64,000 bases of DNA. It comes from Medicago truncatula. Taxonomy: Eukaryota; Streptophyta; Magnoliopsida; Fabales; Fabaceae. The translations under genes and the position numbers were made by a program. The notes beneath the pieces were generated by a model. That model ran no database searches. It saw only the letters and a list, made by a program, of their open reading frames with translations, and had not been told where the DNA came from. The stretch's first letter is position 1. Every line of letters begins with the position of its first letter. The stretch covers positions 49,129,762 to 49,193,761 of the forward strand of contig NC_053042.1 of the NCBI RefSeq assembly GCF_003473485.1, in the 5' to 3' direction. Positions 1 to 10,664 of the stretch are shown here, one piece after another.

Positions 1-347
1 TTTATTTGTTAATTGTTGAAGTTGTAGAACATAAAGATAGAAGAAATTATCTTATATCTATCAAAAAAGTTATTTTATAAAAATTTAATGTTAATTTCCA
101 ATTTTTAAAAACATAACATTGCCCTTTAAAATAATATAATTATCCAAAAAAAAAAAAGGTAAATAAATAACATTGCTTTGTAATTGCCGTGCAGGTTGTT
201 GAAACATTAAAATTGGGCTTAAATGGATCTTCTACAAGGAATTCTGATACGGTTTCAGGCTTTAAGTTCTTTCTCTCCTTCCATTGACAGAACGTCCCAC
301 AACCTTTATTCTTCTTCTTCTTGTTTTTTTTTTTTTTTTTTAAGAAT
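1..347. other. AT-rich stretch without a gene
   Basis: Only short AT-rich sequence with homopolymer runs is visible. No domain, repeat boundary or RNA gene is recognisable. Confidence 0.6.
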
Positions 348-348
348 G

Positions 349-528
349 CAAGCATTGAACCGGACGGTTCTATAAACCGGCCGAGTCACCGGTTTTGACC
401 AGTTTTAAACGAGCCATGCCGGTTTACACCGGTCTAACTGCATGACCGATCCAACGTGAAGCTCGAACCGGATACCCTATCGATTTACGGTCTGATCGGC
501 CGGTCCGGTCCGGTTTTTAAAACTATGG
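349..528. repeat. CCGG-rich dispersed repeat, possibly hAT-like
   Basis: This block is rich in ACCGG/CCGGT words against an AT-rich background. Its right end reads CCGGTCCGGTTTTTAAAACT, an end typical of short non-autonomous DNA elements in plants. The left end near 349 (ATTGAACCGG) is a weaker match. No clear target-site duplication was found, so the class is tentative. Confidence 0.35.
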
Positions 529-641
529 TTTTTAGAATAGAAAAACCAAGCTTAGTTAAAAGCTCAGGTTTTTTTTAATAATGACAAAATGTGGATACCA
601 ATACCCATGAGACAAAACTAACCTTTTGTTTTTTTGGGTCA

Positions 642-804
642 TGTTAACCGGTGCTTCGGGGCACTGGTTAAGGAACCTAAAAAAAGAAATTTTAAAATAA
701 AAATAACACATTTTATGCTTTTTAGAAGTTGACAACACAAATTTCAATGCAATACTTACTATATTTGTTTTCTTAACTAGTGCCCGGGGGCACAGGTTAA
801 TATT
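642..804. mobile_element. Small MITE-like element with hairpin-bearing inverted ends
   Basis: The left end (TGTTAACCGGTGC, then a GGGGCACTGGTTAA arm) and the right end (AGTGCCCGGGGGCACAGG, then TTAATATTA) are inverted copies of about 30 bp. Each end itself folds into a small GC-rich hairpin. The whole is about 160 bp with no coding capacity. Confidence 0.5.
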
Positions 805-1947
805 ACCCTTGTATTATTTACCAAACAAGATAAAATTAATCTAAAATTTAAATTTTCTTAGAAAATATATAAGAAAAATGCATGGTTGGTCAATAAGACT
901 AGTTAGTGTAGATAGAATTTAAATTTACTTAACCATCCATTTTTTTTAATGGATGGAAGCCAAAATATCGATGAGGCGAAAATAAAGAATTTTGCTTAAC
1001 CATCCGTTTTCTTTATGTATATAAGTTAGAATGCCAATTAGACCAAAGAAGAAAGAATTTTGATTGTTGAACTATCCATTTTCTATATGGATATAAGCTA
1101 AAACATCAATTAAACCATGAAGAAAGAATAACATCACCACATTTGGTGATCTATTCTTGAGAAACTTTAACAAATGTTTTGTTGCTACGCCAAATTAATC
1201 CTTTCAAGAAAGCTAGTCTTTTGAGACTAGAAACACATCCATTGAAAACATTATCTTCCAAAACAAGACTTCGAATCGACAATGATGATGGACTTTTCCG
1301 TAAATGAAATTCAATGTAATGTCCAACACTTCAAGTGACTTGAACTTGCTAATCTTGGATGGTAAAGGACCCCCACAAACCAAAGGCACCAGAGACAGTA
1401 AGGAAAGAATAATTGGTGGTTTAAAGTTGTTGTTTCCATGGTGTTTTTTTTATTATTTTTTTTTATTTTTAAAGAAGCTAAATTAGTATACCTAAATTGG
1501 TACGAAAGAGAATCGAACTTAAGACCTAGAGGAGGAGGAGAATCGAACCATGGTGGTTATATTTGTTACATGACCCTTTGACAATTTTTATAAAAGGTAA
1601 TGGAGGGAGATTAAGAGGGTATACAAGATAGGAGTGATGAGGAAAGGTATGAAAACAATGGTGAAGAAAAATTGGGTAAAGAAATTGAATGCAATTAGAA
1701 TCTTGAAAGAAATTCTCAAGAATTCAATAAAAAATAGCAATAAGAAAAGGTCAATGAAACTTTTATGAAAACTTTTCAAGAATATTTTGAGAAAGAATGT
1801 TGCGCAATTTTTTTTTTTTTTTATCAATTTTAATTTTTAAAGTAATCTTACATATTCATTTTTTAATAAAATATCTTAAATACTTATATTTTTTTTTGAT
1901 AAAAGAATGAAAAAAATATATTCATTTTTTCCTGGTCCTAATGTTAC
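805..1947. other. Intergenic stretch without a supported gene
   Basis: The DNA is AT-rich with homopolymers and a short direct repeat of a GAGAATCGAAC word near 1510 and 1540, which may be a decayed B-box of a reversed SINE. The open frames here have no recognisable domain. Confidence 0.5.
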
Positions 1948-2712
1948 ATTTAAGAGTTTAGAGGTTTGGAAGGCTTGCGGTGTTGATAAAGTGATCAATG
2001 CTTACGAGAAATAGGGAACTACCAATGTTTCACTTCTATTTCATAACCTTTGGTCAAGGTTTGGTCCTCTTGGTCCATTAATTATGTGGAATATTTGGTG
2101 CTCAATAAATAAGTTTGTTTTCGTGGCTAAAACTATTTTTGGTAATATTAGGGAGCAAAATGAACTTAAAACTTGTCGAGAGGTATGTTTGCAACGAGGT
2201 AAGCATGATACACTGATCGTTAATGTAGATGAGGGTGCACTAACATATCCAGGCTTGGCTAGCTTTGGTGGTCTCATTAGACACATTGATGGGAGCTTCA
2301 TATTTTGGTTCCATGGGAGTGTTGGTTGGTCTAATATCCTTCAAGCTGAGAGTGGGTATCAAGCTATGTTGGGAGGTGAGATTCAGACGTCTTGTCAGTT
2401 ACTCTGACTTTTTGGACGTGGTTCATTAGTGAAAAGCGGAACTCATCGCGCTTTCACCAGTATTCTAATTTGTTAGAGCGAATAAAGGGTCTATTTAAGT
2501 ATGGGTTGAAGGATTTCTCTTCATCATATCCTTCCAGAAGGTAATGCTTGTGCAGATTTCTTTACAAAGTCGAACGACATGAATAGTATTAGTACCAAAC
2601 CACTTGTTCAAGTTCAATATCCTCCTCTAGGACTTTCTTTAACTCTTATAGTGATGCTTTAGGTGTCTCATAGGGAGTAGTTTTTTCCTTCATTTTCTCA
2701 TGTAATAAAAAA
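1948..2712 (+). pseudogene. LINE retrotransposon 3' end: zf-RVT/RNase H fragment
   Basis: Reading forward from 1948, the frame gives VWKACGVDKVINAYEK, an in-frame stop, then WNIWCSINKFVF. The junction and RNase H-like portion follow from 2084 (KTCREVCL, LIVNVDEGALTYPGLASFGG, FHGSVGWSNILQAE). This is the layout of the C-terminal region of plant LINE ORF2. An internal stop near 2011 and frame loss after 2407 show it is dead. The end near 2700-2712 is followed by an A-rich tail. A second, shorter copy of the same 3' end lies at 3306-3503. Confidence 0.75.
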
Positions 2713-3260
2713 CAAAAGTCCACAACACAATTAAAATAATTTATTCTTGAAAAGGAACTCGATTCTCTTCATCCCTTTATTTTTTTCGAATAATTTATTC
2801 TTGAAAAGGAACTCGATTCACTTCATCCCTTTATTTTTTTCGAAAAATACTTGAATGACTTTGAATTTTAGTGACCGATGACTTTTAATGTATTTAATTA
2901 ATAGATAAACAATTAAAATAAGTTATTTTGACGATAGAGAATAATTGGTTAGAATATATATATATAATCATCTTCACATCTCCTAAAAAAAATAATCATC
3001 CTCACCTAAGTGGAACCCTATTTTTTTCCATCTTCATAGAAAATTGTGTATCGTAAAGAAGAATGCAATTCTTCTTCTTTTCCATCGCCATTGATCATCG
3101 ACCTTAAAATGCCGTTGTTTCGATCCTTCTTCTCTCGTGAAAGGCAGCACCTAAATCTCTTCCGCCTTTACAATCAAAAGTTTTCCCTGCCTCATACCTC
3201 TTTTCATCATTCAATTACCGAAAAATTGATTCAATTTTTTTATAGGGTTTCTTCTGTTTT
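2430..3260. repeat. Tandem segmental duplication, unit 1 (compact copy)
   Basis: The unit contains, in order, a LINE 3' end, an A-rich tail, a TAATTTATTCTTGAAAAGG block, an AT-rich spacer and a segment matching the 5' leader of the inhibitor-3 gene at 24.5 kb. The same order recurs from 3306 onward, where it is split by three insertions. Unit 1 is therefore the empty-site reference for those insertions. Confidence 0.75.
2737..2844. repeat. 54-bp tandem duplication (two copies)
   Basis: The block starting TAATTTATTCTTGAAAAGG is repeated head to tail at 2737 and 2791, almost unchanged. Single copies of the same block occur near 4000 and 24450. Confidence 0.85.
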
Positions 3261-3305
3261 TGTCATATATATGTTTCAATTTAATTTGAAAATTGGGACT
3301 CACCG

Positions 3306-3503
3306 CTTTCACCATCATTCTAGTTTGTTAGAGTGTATAAAGGGTCTATTTGGGTATGATTCAGATGATTTATCTTCATCACATTTTTCAGGAATGCAAT
3401 GCTTGTGCGGATATTTCTTTTTCTTTAGCTCTTCCCGTGATGCTTTTTGTGTCCCAGGGAGAATATTTTTTTCTTTCCTTTTCTCATGTACTAATAAAAA
3501 AAG
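3306..3503 (+). pseudogene. LINE 3' end fragment, second copy
   Basis: This matches 2430-2712, including the decayed reading HIFQECNACADISF in place of a HxFREGNACAD-type RNase H end. It ends in TCATGTACTAATAAAA, where the foldback element begins. Confidence 0.7.
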
Positions 3504-3975
3504 TTAAATATTTATTTAGTCCTATAAATAACCAACCTTTTATTTTAGTCCCTCAAAAATTTTCGATCATATTTTTTGGTCCCTACCATTAAGTCAACTC
3601 ATGTCTAGCCTTAATATTTTTGAATGAAAATTTTTAATATTGTTTAGAATATTATAAGAATCTCTCCTACAAAAAATTAGAATTCTGTAACAAAATATGA
3701 GTTAAATATGAATTTTTAAGCGACAAAAACGTAAAAAAATCATATATAATTCATATTTGGTTAAAAAAAATTAATCTTTTTTGAAGAGATTCTTATAACA
3801 TTCTAAATATTTTTGAAATTTTTTATCCAAAAATATAAAGGCTACATAGAGTTGACTTAAAAGCAGAGACAAAAAACAGTGATGGAAACTTTTGAGAAAA
3901 AAAGTCAATCAATTTTTTTAGGAGAACTAAAACGAAAATTTGGTATATTTACATGGACTATAGAATCATAGTTAA
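3504..3975. mobile_element. Foldback/MULE-like element with long inverted arms
   Basis: The two halves are inverted copies. The left arm (GTTAAATATTTATTTAGTCC then TTTTAGTCCCTCAAAAA) matches the reverse complement of the right arm (TTTAGGAGAACTAAAA, then GGACTATAGAATCATAGTTA). The arms are about 180-200 bp with an AT-rich centre. It is flanked by CTAATAAAA on both sides, an approximate 9-bp target duplication. The uninterrupted sequence is present at about 2700-2745. Confidence 0.65.
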
Positions 3976-4198
3976 CCCTAATAAAACAAAGTCCACTATG
4001 AAAATAATTTATTCTTGAAAAGGGAACTTGATTCTCTTCATCTCCTCGTTTTTTTTTCTTCAAAAAATAGTTGAATGAATTAGAGTTTTACTAATTTTGA
4101 CGATTTTAATGTATTTAATTGATTGATTCTTTTAAAAAAAAATGTACTTGATTGATAGATAAATAGTTAAATAAATTATTTTGATGAAAGAGAGTAAT

Positions 4199-6284
4199 TG
4201 TAACGCCCACTTTCGTTTAATTAATTATTTAATCGAGTTTAGACGAGTTATATTATATTTATATAATATATGTGTGAATTTTGTTGATTTATGACGATTT
4301 AGATGATTTGGACGATTTTGATGTGTTTTGATGATTTGATGAGATTATGAGACTTATTTTATTGTTAAATAAAATAAGATTTGAAAATAAAATAAAATAT
4401 TTAGTTTAGGGCTGTTTTGAGATTTTAGAGAGTTTTGGGGGAGAAAGTGAGATAAGATAAGATATTAGGAAGAGATATAAAAGAGAAAACCTAGTTTTAG
4501 AAAAAACACTTTGTACGTACGATCAAAACTTTGGAAAAGGAGGAAAAAGCCATAGAAGGGAGAAGACCAAGAGAAGAGCTGCGATTTTCATCTAACAAGG
4601 TAAGGGTGAGACTAATAATTCAGTAATGTTAATTCTTACAATTCTGATGATTAGTTAGCAAGAATTAGGATTGAATTGTAGAAATCGAAAACTAGGTCAA
4701 ATCCCTAAAATTGATGATCAAACGGTAGAAATTGATTAGATTGTTGTAGAAAACGTCCCTTGACCTTAGAATATGTTTAGGATGAATTCTGGAATCGAAA
4801 TTAGGCTTTAAACCATGAGTTTAGATGAATTTTTGAAGAAAACTGCATCCTACCCGAGCCAACATTCATCGCTCGCCCTGGCGAACGATGATCCTCGCCT
4901 CGCGAGGGATGAAGTTCATCGCTCGCCACGCGAGCCAATACCCCTCGCCTCGCTAGTTACAAGTCGTAGCTCGCCACAGCGAGCAACCCTACTCGCCATA
5001 GCGAGCATGACCATAGAGCATGTTGATTTTCGTATTTTTGACTTTTGAGTTGAACCTTAGATGCTTTTGAGTACCTTTAGATGTTTACTAAAGATTAGAG
5101 GATGATTTAGAACAAGATTGAACCTGGAACAACCTTAGTTGGAAATCTGGCGAGTACTCGCCATGGCGAGCAGATGCTCTCGCCTCGCGAGCACTTCCAG
5201 AACTGAGTGCTTTTGATAATGTCGTGACCTGAGTTGAATGAATTGATTAGGAATGGACATTAGGTAGTAATGAAACCTATTTAAGATGTTAACTGAGACC
5301 TGTGAAGTTGTTAAGAACTGTTAAGTTGTTTGTAATGTGATTTAACGATTAAATGCATTACTTGAATTATTCTCGAATAAACTTGATGTTGTTGAAAATG
5401 AATTGTTGTTATGAAATTATAATGCTGTTGTGATCTGATTATGCTGCTGCTATTATTTAACTAAGTTGCATGAGTCATTATAAGATGAATAGATGTTGTT
5501 GAGCTCCAAATTAATGGATGCATATTGAGATGTTGATTAAGATTGTTTTAGATTGATTGAGTCCATGCATTAGCATACTTGTTGGGGGCTCATGCCCTGG
5601 AGCTTTGTCCTCACCACGAATTGAGCTTTGTCCTCACCACGATGCCTTAATAGTATATTAATACTATGATTGTTGGGGGCTCATGCCCTGATTGGTACCA
5701 CATGCATAGAGGTTTAGATTTACATTGTCGAGTCAAAAGATGTTTTGTTATTGATGATGATTGAAATGATGTGATTACTTGATAATTGTTTATTGAAGAT
5801 GCAATGATGCTTAAGATTGATTATGTTGTTAATTATGATTTTGAATTATATTGATTGATATTATTGTGTTATGAAATCTCACCCCTTCTGCTTGAAAATG
5901 TTGCTCTTCGTATGAGTAACTTGCAGGTGATCGTGCTTAGTGTGCAGTTTGTTGTCGTGAGTGGCCTTGCCTCACTGAGTCATCTAGGTCGCTCTGATAC
6001 GTAACGGGATGGGGTCTATGTTATGCATGCTTCATTTCCTTACGTGAATCATTTATGATATGTTACGATGTTGATTATTTAATTGAGATATTTTGATGGG
6101 GCCTACGTGCCAAAACGATTTACTGATTTCGAATTAATTTCCGCTGCAAAGTTTGAGATATTTGTTGAAGTTAAATTGTTATTTAACTGATTTTGGATTA
6201 TGTTTCGAATGTGATATCCTGTTATTCGATGTTTACTCTGATAATTGTTTAGAAATTTTTATATTGGGAAAACGGGGTGTTACA
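4199..6284 (+). mobile_element. Solo LTR (2086 bp), Ty3/gypsy type likely
   Basis: The element starts TGTAACGCCC and ends GGGGTGTTACA, canonical TG...CA ends with short inverted termini. It is flanked by the perfect 5-bp duplication GTAAT at 4194-4198 and 6285-6289. No internal coding region is present, so it is a recombined solo LTR. A GC-rich patch at about 4850-5010 and 5145-5190 consists of repeated CTCGCC/GGCGAG words. A shorter relative lies at 10665-11427. Large LTRs with TGTAAC...GTTACA ends are common among plant gypsy chromoviruses; the lineage is inferred. Confidence 0.85.
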
Positions 6285-6329
6285 GTAATCGGTCAAGAAA
6301 GAGCTATATATAAGGTCATCCTAACTTAG

Positions 6330-7410
6330 AAACCCTATTTTTTTCCTTATTCTCTCTCGCCATTGATCATCACCTTAAAAACACCATCAATTCAATCATC
6401 CTTCACTCGCGCAAGGCAACACCTGAATCTCTTCCGCGCTTTCTAACGAAGGTTTTCTCCTGCCCATGGGGTGCGTTTGATTTGCTAAAAAATGAAAGAC
6501 AGGACAGAACAATTCTAGTTGTCCAGTGTTTGATTTGTAAAACTGTTTCAAGTACAGGACAAACTGGAGGCAAGGGACATGACAAAAACTCATATTTTTG
6601 TCCCTCACCAAACCACAACACAACTTTTTGTCCCACGTACAAGTTGTCTAAAATACCAAAATAGCATTTTGTCCCTCAAAAATCGTATAAAACAAAAAAT
6701 TACTCAATGCCATACAAAATTTGTCATGTGCTGTTCTGCCTTGTGTTGTATTGTTCTATCTTATATTGTTCTGTCCAGTAATTGCTGTTTTGCATACCAA
6801 ACACACATACCTCTTTTTTCATCATTCGATTTTTCGAAATTAGTTTTTCAATTGCCTAAAAATTGATTCAATTTTTTTTATAGGGTTTCTTCTGTTTGTT
6901 TAATGTAGATGCATCGTTTTTATTGTGGGTATTTTATTCAGTTGATGAAATATGTGGATGGGAAATGGTTCTTGCGAGTAATTAATTGATTTTTGATCCA
7001 GGGTTTTTGCGGGGTAATGCGTAGGTTCAATTTTGTTGACGTTTTCTCTTTTAATAAGGATCTATGGTGATGTTTGTGTTTCTCATTTGTTTTCATTTAA
7101 TAGTAGTCCTATGCATGCGGTTGTTCAACAAGATACCAGTTTATCATGTTACTATGTTTTTAAGTTCCTACATCGTATTAACCTTCCCTCCTAAATTATA
7201 TATCATTCTAGCTAAATTTGTTTGTCTCAACTTATATGTTATTTTACAATATAAATGAATCGACATATAATTAGGTGCGGTTGGTGTAATTTGTTTTGCA
7301 TGTTATTAGGTTCCTGGTTTCTTGTTCACATTCAGAAACATCTTTTGCATTTGCTTTTCATTCTCTTCACTATTTATTTATGAATATATATTTTTTGTAG
7401 ACGCATTTGC
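6330..7410 (+). pseudogene. Fragment of PP1 inhibitor-3 gene 5' leader and first intron
   Basis: The segment 6345-6467 matches the leader at 24530-24660 (TCTCGCC, TTGATCATCA, CTGAATCTCTTCC, CGAAGGTTTTC). The part from 6809 to 7050 matches the start of intron 1 at 24667-24890. The part at 7270-7400 matches the end of that intron near 26240-26390. The middle of the intron is missing, no coding exon is present, and a MITE interrupts it. It is a truncated duplicate, not a gene. Confidence 0.65.
6468..6805. mobile_element. MITE of 338 bp inserted in the leader-like segment
   Basis: The ends are imperfect inverted repeats (GGGGTGCGTTTGATTTGC and, at the right, GCATACCAAACACA). CAT is present on both sides (6465-6467 and 6806-6808). 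The paralogous segments at 3189 and 24664 read straight through CTCATACCTC without it. A 3-bp duplication and GGGTG ends suggest a PIF/Harbinger-type MITE, though CAT is not the usual TWA target. Confidence 0.7.
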
Positions 7411-7567
7411 TTTCCACATTTAAGAACTCTCGTAAATCATCAACATGATAACATGCAACTTCAATTTTGTTAATCTAAACTTAAATTTTGGCCTAAAGGA
7501 TGTGCTAAATATTACACGCTTGCATATAACAACCAAGCGGTACTTGCACCGACGATGACCCGATTGT

Positions 7568-7830
7568 TTGGTCAATAAAATGTTTTGGAAAAGATTTAAC
7601 ACTAAGAAACCAAATTCAAATCAACGAGCCCTTAAATTAATGGTTCTTAGAGAAAAATTTATGAAAGTTCCACATGATGCAAGTGATGAAATACTAGGCA
7701 TACATGGTAGTAGATATTATAAAATTTATATTTCTAGAACATCATTATTTAAGGGTTCTTTTTAGGCAGAAGACATTGTCCATCTTCCATTGTTGTTTAA
7801 TGTTCAAGAGATAAAAAATTATTTCTGAGT
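7568..7830 (+). pseudogene. Plant mobile domain (PMD)-like fragment, left arm
   Basis: The frame reads DASDEILGIHGSRYYKIYIS, TSLFKGSF, a stop, then a continuation (DIVHLPLLFNVQEI-like) in shifted or interrupted frames. The pattern RxYxxYxxxxxLF, then HLPLL, then EIxxY resembles the aminotransferase-like plant mobile domain found in MAIL/MAIN proteins and some MULEs. It is short, broken and without a start context. Confidence 0.45.
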
Positions 7831-8534
7831 GTGTTGTTGCTCTAGCACATCCATACTGTTTCATGAAAAAAAATTAAAGAAACGGATATTATCAGATTGC
7901 ATTGTCCCCACATGCATGCTATTTTCTGTTTATATTTTTCAATTAAAAAGAAAAAGTACTTCCTTTTTAATATTGAGAAATATGTGTCTTCTTTGTGATG
8001 TGGTTTGTCTAAGTCTTTGTTCTTCTGCAACTGACAAACATCAAGATTTTAATCAATCTTAATTCCTAAAATATTTTTTTTTGTTGGTCAAGAAATTTAT
8101 CAAAATTTACCTAAAATACAAATGTTTACTCCAAAAATAATTGGTATAATCATGTATTGTCAATAAGACCAAATTGAAATGATTTGGTTATCAATTGCAT
8201 CAACTTTCAGCCAATTAGTTGATGGTGATGTAATTGATAGTTAAATTGTACCATTTCAGTCTTGTGGACAATGCATGATTTGACTACTTATTTTTTGGTG
8301 TATATACTTGTATTTAAGGTAACTTTTGATAATTTTTTTGAAAATCAACCTCAATTGTTTATTTTTGGAATTAAGATTGATTAACCTCTTGATGTTTGTT
8401 AGATATAGGAAAACAAAGATCTAGACAAACCACACAAATAAGCCATTTACTTCATAATTTTAAAAAGGAAATATATTTTTTTAATTGGAGATTGTAAATA
8501 TATATAAAGTAACATACCTACATGGAAAATGCTA

Positions 8535-8762
8535 TTATATGTTGATGACGAACATCATTTGCTTTAATTTTTTCATAGAAAAGTGTAGGTGTGCTAGAGC
8601 AGCAAAACCCAAAGGATAATCTTTTATCTCTTGAACATTCAACAACAATGGAAGATGAACTCTTACAACTTCTACCCAAAAAGAACCACTAAATAGTGAT
8701 GATGTAGAAACATAAATTACATATGATCTAGCATGTCTGTCTAGGTACTTCATCACTTGCAT
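8535..8762 (-). pseudogene. Plant mobile domain (PMD)-like fragment, right arm
   Basis: This 75-residue frame is the mirror of the left-arm fragment and is better preserved: KYLDRHARSYVIYVSTSSLF, then VRVHLPLLLNVQEIKDYPLG, then FAALAHLHFSMKK. The order hydrophobic helix, HLPLL, YxxGxAALAxL matches the plant mobile domain consensus from memory. The fragment lacks the rest of the domain, so it is treated as a gene relic. Confidence 0.5.
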
Positions 8763-8989
8763 CAGGTGGAACCATTAACTTAAAAACTCATTGATTTGAC
8801 ATTTTTTATGGTGTTAATCTTCTCCAAAACATTTCATTGACCAAACAACCAGGTTATTGCCGGTCCCATTGGCAAGCTTGCTTGTAATGTGCAGGCCTGT
8901 AATTTTCAACGCATCCTGTAGGCCAAAATTATGTCTATTTCATCAAATTTGAAGCCGCATATCTTGATATTAAAATGTGATACCACACA

Positions 8990-10664
8990 ATTCAAAAACA
9001 TGTTATCACGTTAATAGTTTACAAGAATGCTTAAATGTGGAGAACCCGTATCTTTTAGAAGAATTTTAATTCTTTCCTCTAATTCCCCACTTGAGCAAAT
9101 TTTCCAAGTGCTCAGTGCAAGTAAACATGTCTTTTTTGAGTCTTCTGCATTCAAAACGTAAGAACAATTCATATAGTGACATACACAACAAACAATATTG
9201 ACATTCTTGCAAAATCTAAATCTTACAATTAGTTATACATTCAAGACGAACTATTCATTCAAATAATTACTCTAATATGATTTTTTTTACCGATGATACT
9301 TTATATTGACATAGTACAATTTAACATAATATTACAATTAGTAACAATATAGACTTGCACACTAAAACCCAACCGCTGCAACCCAAGCTTAGACTTGCAC
9401 TCTAAAAACCACTAGCATACCTGATCCTTAGAACCTGCAACACCATCAAATATGAAGCATCTAACATTGAAAAACGACAGTCCTAGTTAAAGCAAAAATA
9501 AAATGTATAACTCTTTCCCCACATTGAGTATAATGTGGGGAAACAAACATAGATTTTTGTTCTTGGTTTTAATGTTCTATTGTTTGGGTACTGTTGGGTC
9601 ATTGGGGGGAGCTGGGGGACCGTCCACATCGAGGCTTGAACAACCACATAAGGAAGAGAGACACCACACTCTTATCCAAAACTTTAAGGCAATGGGTTTA
9701 TGGATCATCTTACTTATATATATGGTGTTCAACCTTTACTATTTTATCCGATGTGGGACATATAAACTCACACTTGCAAACCAACACGTACTATACTAGA
9801 AGAAAAAACACACTACAATACATTGCATTAGAAAGTGTTACTTATTGTATACGATACATTATTTGGATTCTGTAAGTGCAATTGTACTTAGCTGCTAATC
9901 CATTTCATTCTTACACTTGTTCTGTTTTTGAATTTGGATGGGGTCGCTGTTTAAGAAGGTCGAAGTTGTGTAAAACATTAAAAAGAATAAATGTGTTTTT
10001 TGTTAAGTAGTGAATGAAAGGTTCGAATCCCAATACTTACAAAATCAAGTGAGTTATGTTCACGTGGACAGAGAATAATTGTGAATGTGAAGAAACCGAG
10101 GGAACAAAACATACTCGCAACATGCAATGTAGTATCGTAAATAAATGAAAACATAAACTTATTTTTATTTATATTTTTTGCAAAATTACACATTTTCTCT
10201 CTTACATTAACTTCAAGTAACACTTTCGACCTTTATCTTTATCTTTTTCGGATGAAAGTCATACTAAATCCTTTTTTTCCGATGGTATTTTTTATCATGA
10301 AATCAAATAAAGAAGACACTTTCATCACAGTCTCTAAGTATTGGATTTTTTTTTCCAGACTTTCTTTCACCAACAAAATAGGCGCCGCTTTGTTTGATTC
10401 CTTTTGTAGTTTCGACGTTTTGTTTCAACTTTCAATAGTCATGAGCTTTCGGAACAACTCATGTTGATCCAAATACTCATCTTTCCAAGTCACGCATCTT
10501 CTTTCTTGTGATTGTGCCACTCCGTAGATGATGGAGGTAGTGGACAACCATTCTTCAAATAAATAAGCACGAAATGATTCGGAATTGCCCCAAGGCACAA
10601 GATGAGAGTTTTTTGATTACCCGGCGATGGTGACCCTCTTAGTGGGAAAAAGTTTCCGAGTTTC
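8990..10664. other. Intergenic stretch without a supported gene
   Basis: No domain or bounded repeat was recognised. A CCGATGTGGGACA word at 9749-9761 is common in plant LTR or TRIM sequences, but no ends could be drawn. Frames of up to 98 codons at 9503-9875 are not supported by any motif. Confidence 0.5.

Larger units (their letters stand above)
3306..6905. repeat. Tandem segmental duplication, unit 2 (expanded by insertions)
   Basis: Collinear with unit 1: LINE tail (3306-3503), TAATTTATTCTTG block (about 4000), AT-rich spacer (4060-4198), leader-like segment (6290-6467 and 6809-6905). The extra length is explained by a foldback element, a solo LTR and a MITE. Homology to the inhibitor-3 first intron continues to about 7050 and again at 7270-7400. 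Confidence 0.75.
7430..8960. repeat. Large inverted repeat (about 0.7-kb arms)
   Basis: The left arm (from about 7437) and the right arm (to about 8960) are reverse complements along their whole length, with moderate divergence. Matching landmarks include GGTTGTTTGGTCAAT at the left against ATTGACCAAACAACC at 8838-8852, ATGTTCAAGAGATAAAA in both arms, and TCTTCCATTGTTGTTTAATG in both. The centre lies near 8200 with almost no spacer. Each arm carries a plant-mobile-domain-like coding fragment. Confidence 0.8.

Noticed and set aside
3046-3507. A 153-codon frame covering leader-like and LINE sequence
   Set aside because: It joins a 5'-UTR-like duplicate to a LINE tail in a frame that does not match the RNase H reading; coding is coincidental.
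9503-9875. Overlapping frames of 98 and 93 codons
   Set aside because: No motif, no splice or promoter context, and two overlapping frames of similar length argue against coding.
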